Origin: Bacteroidales bacterium | GTDB lineage: Bacteria > Bacteroidota > Bacteroidia > Bacteroidales > UBA932 | Reading direction: 5' to 3' | DNA: 64,000 bases | Assembly (NCBI GenBank): GCA_017469745.1 | Contig: JAFUFS010000018.1 | Span: 27,506-91,505 of the forward strand | Shown here: positions 37,173-45,678 of the stretch, piece by piece | Layout of the letters: every line of letters starts with the position of its first letter | Numbering within the stretch: the stretch's first letter is position 1 | The notes under the pieces: model-generated | What the model was told of the DNA's origin: nothing | Database searches by the model: none | What the model saw: the letters and a program-made list of their open reading frames with translations, nothing else | Made by a program: the position numbers and the translations under genes

Positions 37173-38674
37173 GATTCTAACAAATCGTCGTCAGATTCGC
37201 CTACGATGATGACAAGATGGTCTCCCACCTGGAGATGCATGCTGCCATGAGGGACGAGGAAATGATCGCCGCGGCGGACCATCATGACACGTATTCCATG
37301 GGGCAGGGACATGTCCCTCAGGGTAGCTCCACGCATGAGGTCGTCCTCGGAGACGGTGTGGTCACGGAGCATGCCCATCTCATCCGGAATCTCCATTCCG
37401 AAGGTCTCCACCTCAGGATCCTCATCATAGCTGAGCCCGAGCCATTTGGCCATGGGAGAAAGGGTGATGCCCTGGGCAAGCAGGGAAATCAGGGTTATGA
37501 AGAAGACTATGTTGAATATCACCGATGCCCCTTCAAGGCCGACAACCATCGGATACATCGCAAAGAGGATGGGGCCGGCACCCTTCAGGCCTACCCATGA
37601 GACGAAGGCCTTGGCCTTGACGGAGAGATCCCTGAAAGGGAGGAGACAGAGGAACACGGTCGCAGGACGGGCTACGAACATCATGAAGACTCCGATCGCC
37701 AGGGCGGGCAGGGCTACCTTCAGCATGTCTGAAGGATCCACCAGCAGGCCCAGCATGAGGAACATCAACAGCTGCATCAGCCAGGTCATACCGTCGAAGA
37801 ACTTTATCACATCCTTCTTATGCGGAATCTCTGCCTTGTTGTTGATGACGATGGCAGCCACGTAGATGGCAAGCAGACCGTTGCCGTACAGGAGGGATGC
37901 CATGCCGTCAGCGAAGAAACCGATGCTGAGTATCAGGATAGAATAAAGGGAATTGCTTGGAAGTGTCACCTTGGCGAGGACCAGTTTCGCCCCATAGCCG
38001 ACGGCGACTCCGACAAGGAAGCCTACGACTATCTGGACGACGAGGATCCCAAGGCCGGTCCATAACATGGATCCGGAACCTGATGAAACTCCCACAGCGG
38101 ACAGGACCTTGACAAAGATGATCGTGAGCACATAAGCCATCGGGTCGTTGCTTCCGGACTCGAGTTCAAGCATGGGTCCAAGCTGCTCCCTGAGATGCAT
38201 TTTCCTGCCCCTGAGGACAGAAAACACGGACGCTGAGTCCGTCGAACCCATCACAGAAGAAAGCAAGAGACATCCTGTCAAGGAGGCTCCGATAGGTCCG
38301 AGGTATTTCCCAAAGAACAGATAGACAAAGAGGCCGGTCAGGAGGGAGGTCAGGAAAACTCCGAGGGTGGAAAGGATGACTCCCTGTTTCATCACAGGCT
38401 TGGTGTCTGAGAGAGATGTCTCCAGACCGCCGGTGAACAGGATGATCGTCATTGCGAAATGACCGATCGATTCCGCGATGTCGAAGTCATCGAATCTCAA
38501 TCCCAGGCCATCCCCTCCTGCGATCATTCCCACTGTGAGGAAGAGAAGCAGGGAAGGGACACCGTACCGGGAACCTACCTTGGTGACCAGGATGGCGGCG
38601 AAGACCAGCATCGAGGCCAGCAGAAGAAGGTTGCCGGAAAGGAGATTGACCGAAAAGATCGAAAGAGGCATCAT
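37169..38674 (-). CDS. Potassium/proton antiporter (CPA1 type, with RCK_C domain)
   Basis: 501 residues. About twelve helices with the exchanger segment T-G-G-L-E-T-S-L and the G-S-T-D-S-A-S-V-F-S and S-G-S-N-D-P-M-A-Y core of CPA1 antiporters, then a C-terminal RCK_C (TrkA-C) domain (about 415-495) with H-L-Q-V-G-D-H-L-V-I-I, which usually senses a nucleotide. Proteins of this build (CvrA/NhaP2-like) expel K+ or Na+ in exchange for H+. It overlaps the STAS gene upstream and the DUF3298 gene downstream by 4 bases each, so it is tied to the regulatory genes of this operon. Confidence 0.9.
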   Translation of the reverse strand: MMPLSIFSVNLLSGNLLLLASMLVFAAILVTKVGSRYGVPSLLLFLTVGMIAGGDGLGLRFDDFDIAESIGHFAMTIILFTGGLETSLSDTKPVMKQGVILSTLGVFLTSLLTGLFVYLFFGKYLGPIGASLTGCLLLSSVMGSTDSASVFSVLRGRKMHLREQLGPMLELESGSNDPMAYVLTIIFVKVLSAVGVSSGSGSMLWTGLGILVVQIVVGFLVGVAVGYGAKLVLAKVTLPSNSLYSILILSIGFFADGMASLLYGNGLLAIYVAAIVINNKAEIPHKKDVIKFFDGMTWLMQLLMFLMLGLLVDPSDMLKVALPALAIGVFMMFVARPATVFLCLLPFRDLSVKAKAFVSWVGLKGAGPILFAMYPMVVGLEGASVIFNIVFFITLISLLAQGITLSPMAKWLGLSYDEDPEVETFGMEIPDEMGMLRDHTVSEDDLMRGATLRDMSLPHGIRVMMVRRGDHFLVPHGSMHLQVGDHLVIIVGESDDDLLES

Positions 38675-38973
38675 TGGATCTCAAAAAGGTTCAGGAAGCC
38701 GGTCATGAGGAAGACGCTGCGGATGTCGTCATTGATCGAACGGACAATGACCTTTCCGCCCTTCTGGAGGGCAGACTTGCGCAACGTGAGGAAGATCCTC
38801 AGTCCCGAACTGGAGATGTAGGTCATCTTTTCGCAATCGAGGATGGTGGTTCCCGTCGCGTCCTCAAAGAGGGGTGCAAGGGTTTCATTGGCCTCCAGTG
38901 CAGCCGGAGTGTCAAGGCGTCCGATGAACTCCACGACCTTCCCTTCTTCAGTTTTGTTGATCTTAATTTCCAT
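38671..38973 (-). CDS. STAS-domain anti-sigma factor antagonist-like protein
   Basis: 100 residues, a single STAS domain. The phospho-acceptor site is present: Y-I-S-S-S-G-L-R, with Ser at the place that RsbW-type kinases phosphorylate in SpoIIAA/RsbV. It overlaps the upstream phosphatase/kinase gene by 11 bases and the antiporter gene by 4. In known systems the dephosphorylated form frees a partner protein; here no sigma factor is nearby, so the partner may be something else. Confidence 0.92.
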   Translation of the reverse strand: MEIKINKTEEGKVVEFIGRLDTPAALEANETLAPLFEDATGTTILDCEKMTYISSSGLRIFLTLRKSALQKGGKVIVRSINDDIRSVFLMTGFLNLFEIQ

Positions 38974-41161
38974 GGTTATTCAGCTTTTTTGTCAGAGTGA
39001 GTATATTCTTATCGTTTTTCCTCTCGTAAGAGATGGCATCCATGATCTTTCTTGCAAGGTGTATTCCAAGGCCGCCTATCTTCCTTTCCTCAGCTCCAAG
39101 GCTTATGTCCACCTCGGGCATTGCGGTGGGATCGAACGGCTTACCGCTGTCTAAGACTTCGAAGTCGACCGCACCGTCGTTGAAGCGCACCTTGATCTCC
39201 GCGAATCCTTCGGTGCCCTTAGGATAGGCGTACATTATCACGTTGGTGACGATCTCTTCCAGGGCAAGGTTGATTCCCATCTCAGTGCTGGGATCCATCC
39301 CGCACTCCTGAGCTACCCCTTCCACAAATCCTGCCAGACGTGAAACCTGGCTGACTTCGTTGCGGAGCACGATGTGAGGCACATTGCTCCGGGGAAGATC
39401 TCCATTGAGGTAATGGATGAAGAGCATGGTCAGGTCGTCGCTCTGCGGAGCCTGCCCGACGAAATCATTGACATTCGTCTTCATAGTCTCTATGAGGTCC
39501 TCGGCAGTTCTCCTCGTAGAGAGGACGGACATCATCCTCTTCTCTCCGAAAAGATCATGGTCTTTGTTCTCGGCTTCGGTAAGTCCGTCAGTGTAAAGGA
39601 AGATTGCATCATCGTCGTACATCATGATCTCCTGTTCCTGGAAAGACATGTCGTAGACGACTCCCAGGGGAAGGTTCGGCACAACATCCAGCAAGTGCTT
39701 CGTCGCGCTCAGGAACACCGGGGTATTGTGACCTGCATTGCAATAACGCAACTGGCCGGTTGCAAGGTCGAGGATGCCGCAGAAGAACGTTACGAACAAG
39801 CTGTTCTTGTTCATCTCGCTCATACTGTTGTTCATGATCTGTACGATACGGCCCGGGCTGTCCTCGTGGGACGACACCGTACGGAAAAGGCTTCTCGTGA
39901 CCGCCATCACCAGGGAAGCGGGAACGCCCTTGCCTGAAACATCACCGATACAGAAGAACAGTTTCCCGGCCCGGATGAAATAGTCGTAAAGGTCACCTCC
40001 CACTTCCCTGGCAGGGAAAAGAGCTGCCGCCATGTCGAAGTCATGCCTGTCGGAGAAAGGAGACTGGGATGAAGGGATCATGGACATCTGGATGTCGCTT
40101 GCGATCTTGAGCTCGTTCTCCATCAGGTTCTTCTTCTCTGTCAAGTTGTTGTACTTCAACTGGTTCCTCGCTACGAAGCGAATGATGAAGAAGAGCATGA
40201 AAAGACCCAGGAGCTGAAGCAGCCTGACTCTCCAGCCGAGTTTACGGATGTCGCTGTAGATCTCGTCTTCAGGGATCACGATCGACATCGACCAGCCGGT
40301 ACGCTCGACAGGAGCGAAGTAGACATATTCCTTCTTGCCCTTGTAGCGTACTAGCCTGCTTCCGGACTTCCCGGAGAGCATGTCCCTGCTGAGGGTGTCG
40401 AAAGCGGCTTTGTCTTCCAACGAGTCGATGATGTCCTGGATGGTCTTCTTCATGACGAAGGACTGGACAGGGCAGACCATAATCCGGCCAGAACTGCTCG
40501 CCATGACGCTGAATGCGCTGGGGTAGACCTTTACGTCTCCGAACATGCTCGTGAGCCAATCGAGGGAGACGTCGACGGTAAGGATTGCGGCAGTCTTGCC
40601 GGAATCGTCCTTTACAGGCATCGAGAAGGTGGTCATCAGCATCTCTCCTCCGCCCTCGTCGACATAGGGCTCCGACCAGCAGCCCGGTTCGCGGGTAAGA
40701 GCCTTCGAGAACCACTCATGGGAAGGATAGTCGTATTCCGGAGTTGCAAGGGACTTCGTCAAGATCTCCCCGGTGTCCAGGTTGCGGTAGGAATATGGTG
40801 CCAGGAGGGGATTCCTCTTGTAATAGCCGGGGACCAGCGCAACCGTCGAACCTACAACGACAGGATTATCCTCTATGATGCGCCTGGTGACGGCCTCGAG
40901 GCTGTCAGGATGGTCCAGGCACCATCTGGCTATCCACAGATTGTTCCTGAGGGCGGCCTCTGCCTGGTCAAGGACATCCGAAATCTGGATCCTGGTGTTT
41001 TCAAGTTCACCTTCGGCACGCAGCGAGGCTTCGCTCTTCAGGCCCTTAATAGCATAAAAGTACTGGAAGAGGGACGACACCTCGATTATCAAGGCGGCGA
41101 AAAGAACCAGCAGGATGCTGGTCCACACGGACTTCCTCATGATTGGTGTCTGCAGTTTCAT
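38963..41161 (-). CDS. Membrane sensor: Cache, SpoIIE phosphatase and RsbW-type ATPase in one protein
   Basis: 732 residues from the ATG at 41161 (M-K-L-Q-T-P-I-M-R-K). Order: membrane helix about 9-33; periplasmic double-Cache-like sensor about 35-325 (E-W-F-S-K-A, P-Y-V-D-E); second helix about 330-350; coiled coil; SpoIIE/PP2C phosphatase about 385-600 (R-E-V-G-G-D-L-Y-D-Y, I-G-D-V-S-G-K-G-V-P-A, D-G-L-T-E-A); then an RsbW-like HATPase about 615-732 (N-L-A-L-E-E-I-V-T-N, G-G-L-G-I-H-L-A). It thus combines the two opposing enzymes of partner switching. It overlaps the phosphotransferase stop (ATGA) and the STAS gene it most likely acts on. Confidence 0.9.
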   Translation of the reverse strand: MKLQTPIMRKSVWTSILLVLFAALIIEVSSLFQYFYAIKGLKSEASLRAEGELENTRIQISDVLDQAEAALRNNLWIARWCLDHPDSLEAVTRRIIEDNPVVVGSTVALVPGYYKRNPLLAPYSYRNLDTGEILTKSLATPEYDYPSHEWFSKALTREPGCWSEPYVDEGGGEMLMTTFSMPVKDDSGKTAAILTVDVSLDWLTSMFGDVKVYPSAFSVMASSSGRIMVCPVQSFVMKKTIQDIIDSLEDKAAFDTLSRDMLSGKSGSRLVRYKGKKEYVYFAPVERTGWSMSIVIPEDEIYSDIRKLGWRVRLLQLLGLFMLFFIIRFVARNQLKYNNLTEKKNLMENELKIASDIQMSMIPSSQSPFSDRHDFDMAAALFPAREVGGDLYDYFIRAGKLFFCIGDVSGKGVPASLVMAVTRSLFRTVSSHEDSPGRIVQIMNNSMSEMNKNSLFVTFFCGILDLATGQLRYCNAGHNTPVFLSATKHLLDVVPNLPLGVVYDMSFQEQEIMMYDDDAIFLYTDGLTEAENKDHDLFGEKRMMSVLSTRRTAEDLIETMKTNVNDFVGQAPQSDDLTMLFIHYLNGDLPRSNVPHIVLRNEVSQVSRLAGFVEGVAQECGMDPSTEMGINLALEEIVTNVIMYAYPKGTEGFAEIKVRFNDGAVDFEVLDSGKPFDPTAMPEVDISLGAEERKIGGLGIHLARKIMDAISYERKNDKNILTLTKKLNNHGN

Positions 41162-41988
41162 AGTATCGAACTTAAACCGGCACGGAATTCTGGCATGGGA
41201 CACTTGGAGTCCCGTTCAACGATAAGGGTCTTGAGACCGGCATAGGGACGGATCTCTTCCTCGATGTCCTTAAGGGAACGGTCTGGGCCGAAGTAAACCG
41301 GGGCGAAACACTCCCAGAACCTGATAGCCAGGGACTTGGGCATGTGGAAGGTCTCCCGGATGAAATCTTCTCCGCTCATGCAGCAGCAGAGGTAGACCAT
41401 GCCAACGTCAAAAAGATGGTTGCCGTAGCAGAAGTCACCCAGGTCGATGAAATAGCGCTTGTCACCAACGAAAATCGCATTGCTGTACTGGAGATCACCG
41501 TGGATGGCGGTGTCCTCGTCGGGAGTGTCTTCGATGAACTTACCGATCCTGTCCTTTTCGGAGGCTGTGAAGAATGGATTCTCCTCGAGAAGTCTGAAAT
41601 AGCGGTGCTTAACGTTCTCGAAAGAAGACGTGTCGACATGGGTTGAATGAAGCTGCAGACACATCTGAGCGAATTCCGTGGCGTAGCGGTCGACGTTCTC
41701 CGGATCATCGCCGGTGGCCCTTGAATAGGATTTCTTGCCCAGGATCCTATGGAAACGGATTCCGTAGCGACCGTCCTCCGTGACCACATATTCACCGGGC
41801 TCGGGAGTCGGGATGCCAAGGTCATAAACCTTCCTGGCGAGGGTCATCTCGTCCAGAGGCTGGCGGATCTTGCCGGGGAAATAGAGTTTCAGCATCACGG
41901 AGGGATCGGTCTTGTGATCGTAGCTTTCTCCGTTGAAGCCTCCTCCGCTCAGCACGTAGTCATCCAATGATATCTTGATCGCTTCCAT
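41158..41988 (-). CDS. Aminoglycoside-phosphotransferase-like kinase
   Basis: 276 residues from the ATG at 41988; the open frame upstream overlaps the HD gene and lacks homology. The kinase core is seen in the Brenner motif H-G-D-L-Q-Y-S-N-A near residue 161 and the metal motif I-D-L-G-D near 178; the N-terminal lobe has G-G-G-F-N-G-E and L-K-L-Y. The family phosphorylates small molecules such as sugars, choline or antibiotics. The surroundings (alarmone enzymes, partner switch) suggest a housekeeping or signalling substrate rather than drug resistance. It starts 1 base after the HD gene. Confidence 0.82.
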   Translation of the reverse strand: MEAIKISLDDYVLSGGGFNGESYDHKTDPSVMLKLYFPGKIRQPLDEMTLARKVYDLGIPTPEPGEYVVTEDGRYGIRFHRILGKKSYSRATGDDPENVDRYATEFAQMCLQLHSTHVDTSSFENVKHRYFRLLEENPFFTASEKDRIGKFIEDTPDEDTAIHGDLQYSNAIFVGDKRYFIDLGDFCYGNHLFDVGMVYLCCCMSGEDFIRETFHMPKSLAIRFWECFAPVYFGPDRSLKDIEEEIRPYAGLKTLIVERDSKCPMPEFRAGLSSIL

Positions 41989-41989
41989 C

Positions 41990-42574
41990 TTATCCTTCCT
42001 GGGGAAAAACTTGATTGATAAGACCAAGGAACTCCTTGTAAGCTCCTGTGTCCGAAAGGTCCTTGAGGGAATCCGCGAGTCCGCGGTAATGCCATTCGTG
42101 GGATTCCCGATCCTTGACATGGAAAAGGTCCCAAAGGGCATCTCTCTTCTGTGCATAATCCCTGGCTATGGCCCTCATGTTGGAGAGCTTGTCTCCCAGG
42201 GCGACTATCTTGGCATCCCTCGAAGCAGATTGCAGCCTGTCAATGGCGGCCTGCTTACGGTCATGCCAGCTGTCTTCCTCCTTCACTCCCTCCTCGAAGG
42301 TGTCGCTCTCGGATGCCACGATCGAAGCGACCCTGTCGCCGAACTCCCGGCGGATCTGCTCCTGGGTGACAAACGTGTCTTCGACAGTGTCGTGAAGCAC
42401 GGCGGCAGCAAGGAGCTCCTGGTCGGAAGTTATCGTGGAGACTATCTCCATAGCCTCCATCGGATGGACTATGTAAGGGAAACCCTTGCCGCGGCGTTCA
42501 GTCCCGGCATGGGCCTTCACCGCAAAGATGATTGCCCTGTCAAGAAGAGAGGTGTCGAGAGGATTGTTAGGCAT
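41990..42574 (-). CDS. HD-domain hydrolase, MESH1/SpoT type
   Basis: 194 residues, one HD domain. The metal ligands H38 (I-V-H-P), H61-D62 (V-L-H-D-T-V-E-D-T) and the later Asp in A-L-G-D-K-L-S-N-M match the hydrolase half of RelA/SpoT proteins and the stand-alone (p)ppGpp hydrolases of the MESH1 group. The E-D pair after the HD motif is the mark of (p)ppGpp hydrolysis. It overlaps the cytidylate-kinase-like gene by 8 bases and lies one gene from a RelA/SpoT synthetase-type gene, so degradation of the alarmone is the natural role. Confidence 0.85.
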   Translation of the reverse strand: MPNNPLDTSLLDRAIIFAVKAHAGTERRGKGFPYIVHPMEAMEIVSTITSDQELLAAAVLHDTVEDTFVTQEQIRREFGDRVASIVASESDTFEEGVKEEDSWHDRKQAAIDRLQSASRDAKIVALGDKLSNMRAIARDYAQKRDALWDLFHVKDRESHEWHYRGLADSLKDLSDTGAYKEFLGLINQVFPQEG

Positions 42575-43214
42575 GAATATAATTCAGGATGATATCGACC
42601 GCTTCGTCCTCGGTCAGATTGTCCATATTCAGAACCAGGTCATAGTTACGGAGGTCGTAACGGCTGGTTCCGGTGTAACGCTTGATGTAGTTCTCACGTC
42701 CTTCGTCCACGTCGTCGATGAGGATCCCAGCCTGCTCGGCTGTGAAGCCCTGCTTGCGGGAAACCCTTTCCACGCGCTTGTCCCTGGAAGCAGTGATGAA
42801 GATGTCAAGCTTGTTGGGGCAGTCCTTTAGCACGAAGAAACCGGAACGGCCTGCGATTACACAAGATCCTTCGGAAGCGATCGCCTTGAGGATCTCGGAC
42901 TCGGCCTTGAACACCTCTTCGCTGGACAGTTCGGCACGGAATCCAGGATCGATGCTCTTGTCAGTGTCCACGAAGACGCTCTCCTTGGCTACCGGAGCGA
43001 CGAACCTGATGAAGTCAGCGAACCAGTTCTTCTTCTCACCTTTGAGCTTCTCAATGGCATAAGGAGTCAGGTCGAACTTCTTGGAAAGCTCCTTGATGAG
43101 ATCCTTGTCGCTGTAGTAGACCCCAAGCCTTTCGGCGAGCTTGCGTCCCACGGTGCGGCCTCCGGAACCGATCTCGCGGCTGACAGTGATAACGAATTTC
43201 TCTTGTGTGTTCAT
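42567..43214 (-). CDS. Cytidylate-kinase-like P-loop protein
   Basis: 215 residues of the cytidylate-kinase-2 family. The phosphate-binding region reads I-T-V-S-R-E-I-G-S-G-G-R-T-V-G, a P-loop variant without the final K-S/T, as is usual in this family; E-R-L-G-V-Y-Y-S-D-K-D and R-D-K-R-V-E-R-V near 130 follow. True substrates are rarely known. It starts 1 base after the RelA/SpoT gene and overlaps the HD gene, placing a nucleotide-kinase-like protein between alarmone synthesis and breakdown. Confidence 0.85.
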   Translation of the reverse strand: MNTQEKFVITVSREIGSGGRTVGRKLAERLGVYYSDKDLIKELSKKFDLTPYAIEKLKGEKKNWFADFIRFVAPVAKESVFVDTDKSIDPGFRAELSSEEVFKAESEILKAIASEGSCVIAGRSGFFVLKDCPNKLDIFITASRDKRVERVSRKQGFTAEQAGILIDDVDEGRENYIKRYTGTSRYDLRNYDLVLNMDNLTEDEAVDIILNYIHA

Positions 43215-43215
43215 A

Positions 43216-44277
43216 TCATTGGTTCATAAAAGGTAAATCCTTGGATTGCTCCAGCAGGAGCTCCGCCATCATCTCATTGCTGGCGCTCTTTCCGTTCAAG
43301 GCATCGAACATACGGCATATTCCTGCCTTGCCTCCTCCGTTCTTGAGGATGAAGGCGATGCACAGGTTCTGGGGGCCGATCGAAGAAGAGATGATGTCGA
43401 GGTCGGTAAGGCCGATCTGGTAGCAGGCGATCTGGTAGGCGGCTTCTGAATAGTCCTTGACAAGGCGGTCGATGTCGCCCAACGTCTTGAAGCCCATGCC
43501 CAGGAAGATCTTCAGATAAGGCAGCAGGGAGACTTCGTGGATCTCTGCCTGGTTGACGGCCGAAATCCTCTCGTTGAGCCTGTCGAAGGGACGGAGTCCG
43601 AGATAGCTCCTGAAGGAATCGCCGTCGAGAGGGACGTCCTCGAGCTTGCCGGAAGCCACCAGGGTCTTCACACGGCGGCGGTAGTCGGTCAGTTCCGAAC
43701 GGATCTTGCTGAACTCGTCGTCGACAAGCTCCAGCATGCCAGCTAGGCGGCTCATGCTGCGCATGTATCTCTTGGGGATCTCGACTCCAGACTTGTAGCC
43801 CGTGTCGTGGCTCATGTTCGCCCACGCATGCTGAAGGACGGTACGCATCTGGATCTCGAAACGGTACTTGGAGCTGGGGATGCGACAGACATAGTGCAGG
43901 GAAAGATAGCCGAAGCTGTCAATTTCCAGGATCTTTCTCTTGTCGATGGAATTCTCCCAGTCCACTTCGAAGATCCTTTCGATGGCAGAAGCCACCTTGT
44001 CCACATCGTCACTGTAGAAAGTGATGACCCTGAGGCCCACGATGTCGGTTATGTCTGAAAGGGAATGGTACTTCGAACCCTTCAGTTCGAGCTTGCCCCT
44101 GAGGGAAGACTCTTCCTTAACCCTGGACTCGATCGCAGCCACGATAATACCAGCCCGGCCGAGGACCTGGCTGATCTGTTCCTTAAGGCCGGCAGAAGCC
44201 TCCTGGAAGAAGCTCAAGTTATCGTGGTACTCCTGAAGAATTGCTTCAGAATGCGCATCCAACACTAAATTGCCCAT
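43216..44277 (-). CDS. RelA/SpoT-domain (p)ppGpp synthetase-type protein
   Basis: 353 residues. The synthetase domain (about 15-200) shows R-V-K-E-E-S-S-L then K-Y-H-S-L-S-D-I-T-D-I-V-G-L-R-V-I, S-F-G-Y-L-S-L-H-Y and E-I-Q-M-R-T-V-L-Q-H-A-W-A, the diagnostic order of (p)ppGpp synthetases. There is no HD, TGS or ACT domain, so it is a small-alarmone-synthetase-like protein; its C-terminal 150 residues (P-Y-L-K-I-F-L-G-M-G-F-K-T-L) are helical and unassigned. It is the first gene of the eight-gene operon with a good promoter 18 bases upstream. (p)pp(p)GpX chemistry is expected but untested. Confidence 0.85.
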   Translation of the reverse strand: MGNLVLDAHSEAILQEYHDNLSFFQEASAGLKEQISQVLGRAGIIVAAIESRVKEESSLRGKLELKGSKYHSLSDITDIVGLRVITFYSDDVDKVASAIERIFEVDWENSIDKRKILEIDSFGYLSLHYVCRIPSSKYRFEIQMRTVLQHAWANMSHDTGYKSGVEIPKRYMRSMSRLAGMLELVDDEFSKIRSELTDYRRRVKTLVASGKLEDVPLDGDSFRSYLGLRPFDRLNERISAVNQAEIHEVSLLPYLKIFLGMGFKTLGDIDRLVKDYSEAAYQIACYQIGLTDLDIISSSIGPQNLCIAFILKNGGGKAGICRMFDALNGKSASNEMMAELLLEQSKDLPFMNQ

Positions 44278-44294
44278 ATCAAGATATAATCAGA

Positions 44295-44329
44295 CAAATA
44301 TAATGAATATTCGCGACACTCTAAGCAAA
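44295..44329 (-). promoter_or_regulatory. Promoter of the alarmone/partner-switch operon
   Basis: On the minus strand TTTG (44329-44326), a 23-base spacer and TATATTTG (44302-44295) form a full Bacteroidota promoter. The -33 box overlaps the last codons of the GntP gene, so the operon starts inside the end of the preceding transcript. Confidence 0.65.
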
Positions 44330-45667
44330 GAAAGAGATGACAAGGGCTACTAAAAAGCCTGTACAACCGACAAGCGTCTCCATCATCGTCCAGGTCTTGA
44401 GGGTTGTCTTCTCATCCATCCCGACAAGGGACTTGACCAGCCAGAAACCGGAATCGTTGAAATGGGAACAGACCGTGGCACCGCCGGCAATCGAAGCGGT
44501 GATGCAGGCCAGATGGACCGGAGAAAGCCCTGCGATCTCAGGCATGGCCGAAATGATCCCGGCAGCCATGGTCATGGCGACAGTGGCCGATCCCACGGAG
44601 ATTCTCACCAGGGCGGCCACCACGAAGGCGACAATCACGATCGGAAGCGAAGCAGAAGCCACGGCATGGCCGATCACCTCACCGAGTCCCGAATACTGCA
44701 GGATGTAGCGGAGCACCCCGCCGCAGGCGGTCACCAGGAGGATTAGTCCCACCGGCTCCAGCGACTTCGTCATCACCTTCTCGAGTTCTTCTTTTGAATA
44801 TCCGTTCCTGTAGCCAAGAAGGATCATTGCCATCAGGGTGGCGATGGTGAGGGCCACGAAAGGCTCTCCCAGGAAGCCCAGGATGTTCCTTGCGGGGGCG
44901 AGGGAATCCCAGACTCCGGCAACCGACTTGAGGATGATCAGGACCAGCGGAATCAGGATGATAAGGACCACGGTCCAGAAGGAAGGAAGCTTGGAAGAGT
45001 CGCTCTTCCCGCTCACATGTTCTGGAACCGGGATGAAAAACTTCTTGCCGCAATAGGCTCCCCAGATGGGTCCTGCAACTATCATGGCGGCGATTCCGCA
45101 GGCAATTCCGATAAGGATCACCCAGCCAAGATCAACGCCAAGCATAGTCGCAACCAGGACGGGTCCGGGAGTCGGAGGGATGAACGCATGGCCTACGGCG
45201 AGGCCTGCAAGCAGAGGAATCACGTAGTAGAGTGAAGACCGGCCGGTACGGCTGGCAAGTGAGAAGGCCAGGGGGATCAGGATGATCAGACCGGCATCGA
45301 AGAAAACCGGCATGGCTATCACAAGGCCTGTGATAGCGAGGGCCCAGGCAGCCTTCCTGTCCCCGAACTTGTCCACCAGGGTGACCGCAAGCGTCCTGGC
45401 TCCACCGGAGATCTCCAGTATCGAGCCGAACATCGAACCCAGACCGACCAGCAGGGCTATTCCCTTGAGGGTGTTCCCCATGCCGTCGTCCACGGCCTTT
45501 ACGATCTGGTCGAAGGACATGCCGGCCCCAAGGCCGATCAGCACGGCTCCCACCAGGATCGCTATCATTGCAGGTAGCTTGAACTTTATGATAAGCACCA
45601 GCAGTATGACAAGGCCGATCACGGCCGCGATTACCAACCTGGTAGGATCCAATGCTATTTCACTCAT
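44321..45667 (-). CDS. GntP-family gluconate/organic acid permease
   Basis: 448 residues with about twelve to fourteen helices. G-L-G-S-M-F-G-S-I-L-E, P-P-T-P-G-P-V near 165 and H-F-N-D-S-G-F-W near 400 are characteristic of GntP permeases, which bring gluconate or related sugar acids into the cell with protons. It lies 11 bases after the GH13 gene and is probably co-transcribed with it. No gluconate kinase or dehydratase is nearby, so the substrate is open. Confidence 0.9.
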   Translation of the reverse strand: MSEIALDPTRLVIAAVIGLVILLVLIIKFKLPAMIAILVGAVLIGLGAGMSFDQIVKAVDDGMGNTLKGIALLVGLGSMFGSILEISGGARTLAVTLVDKFGDRKAAWALAITGLVIAMPVFFDAGLIILIPLAFSLASRTGRSSLYYVIPLLAGLAVGHAFIPPTPGPVLVATMLGVDLGWVILIGIACGIAAMIVAGPIWGAYCGKKFFIPVPEHVSGKSDSSKLPSFWTVVLIILIPLVLIILKSVAGVWDSLAPARNILGFLGEPFVALTIATLMAMILLGYRNGYSKEELEKVMTKSLEPVGLILLVTACGGVLRYILQYSGLGEVIGHAVASASLPIVIVAFVVAALVRISVGSATVAMTMAAGIISAMPEIAGLSPVHLACITASIAGGATVCSHFNDSGFWLVKSLVGMDEKTTLKTWTMMETLVGCTGFLVALVISFFA

Positions 45668-45678
45668 TATGCTTCAGA

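Noticed and set aside
41158-41988. Aminoglycoside-resistance gene
   Set aside because: Only the general kinase motifs are shared; the gene is embedded in a host-like regulatory operon with host composition.
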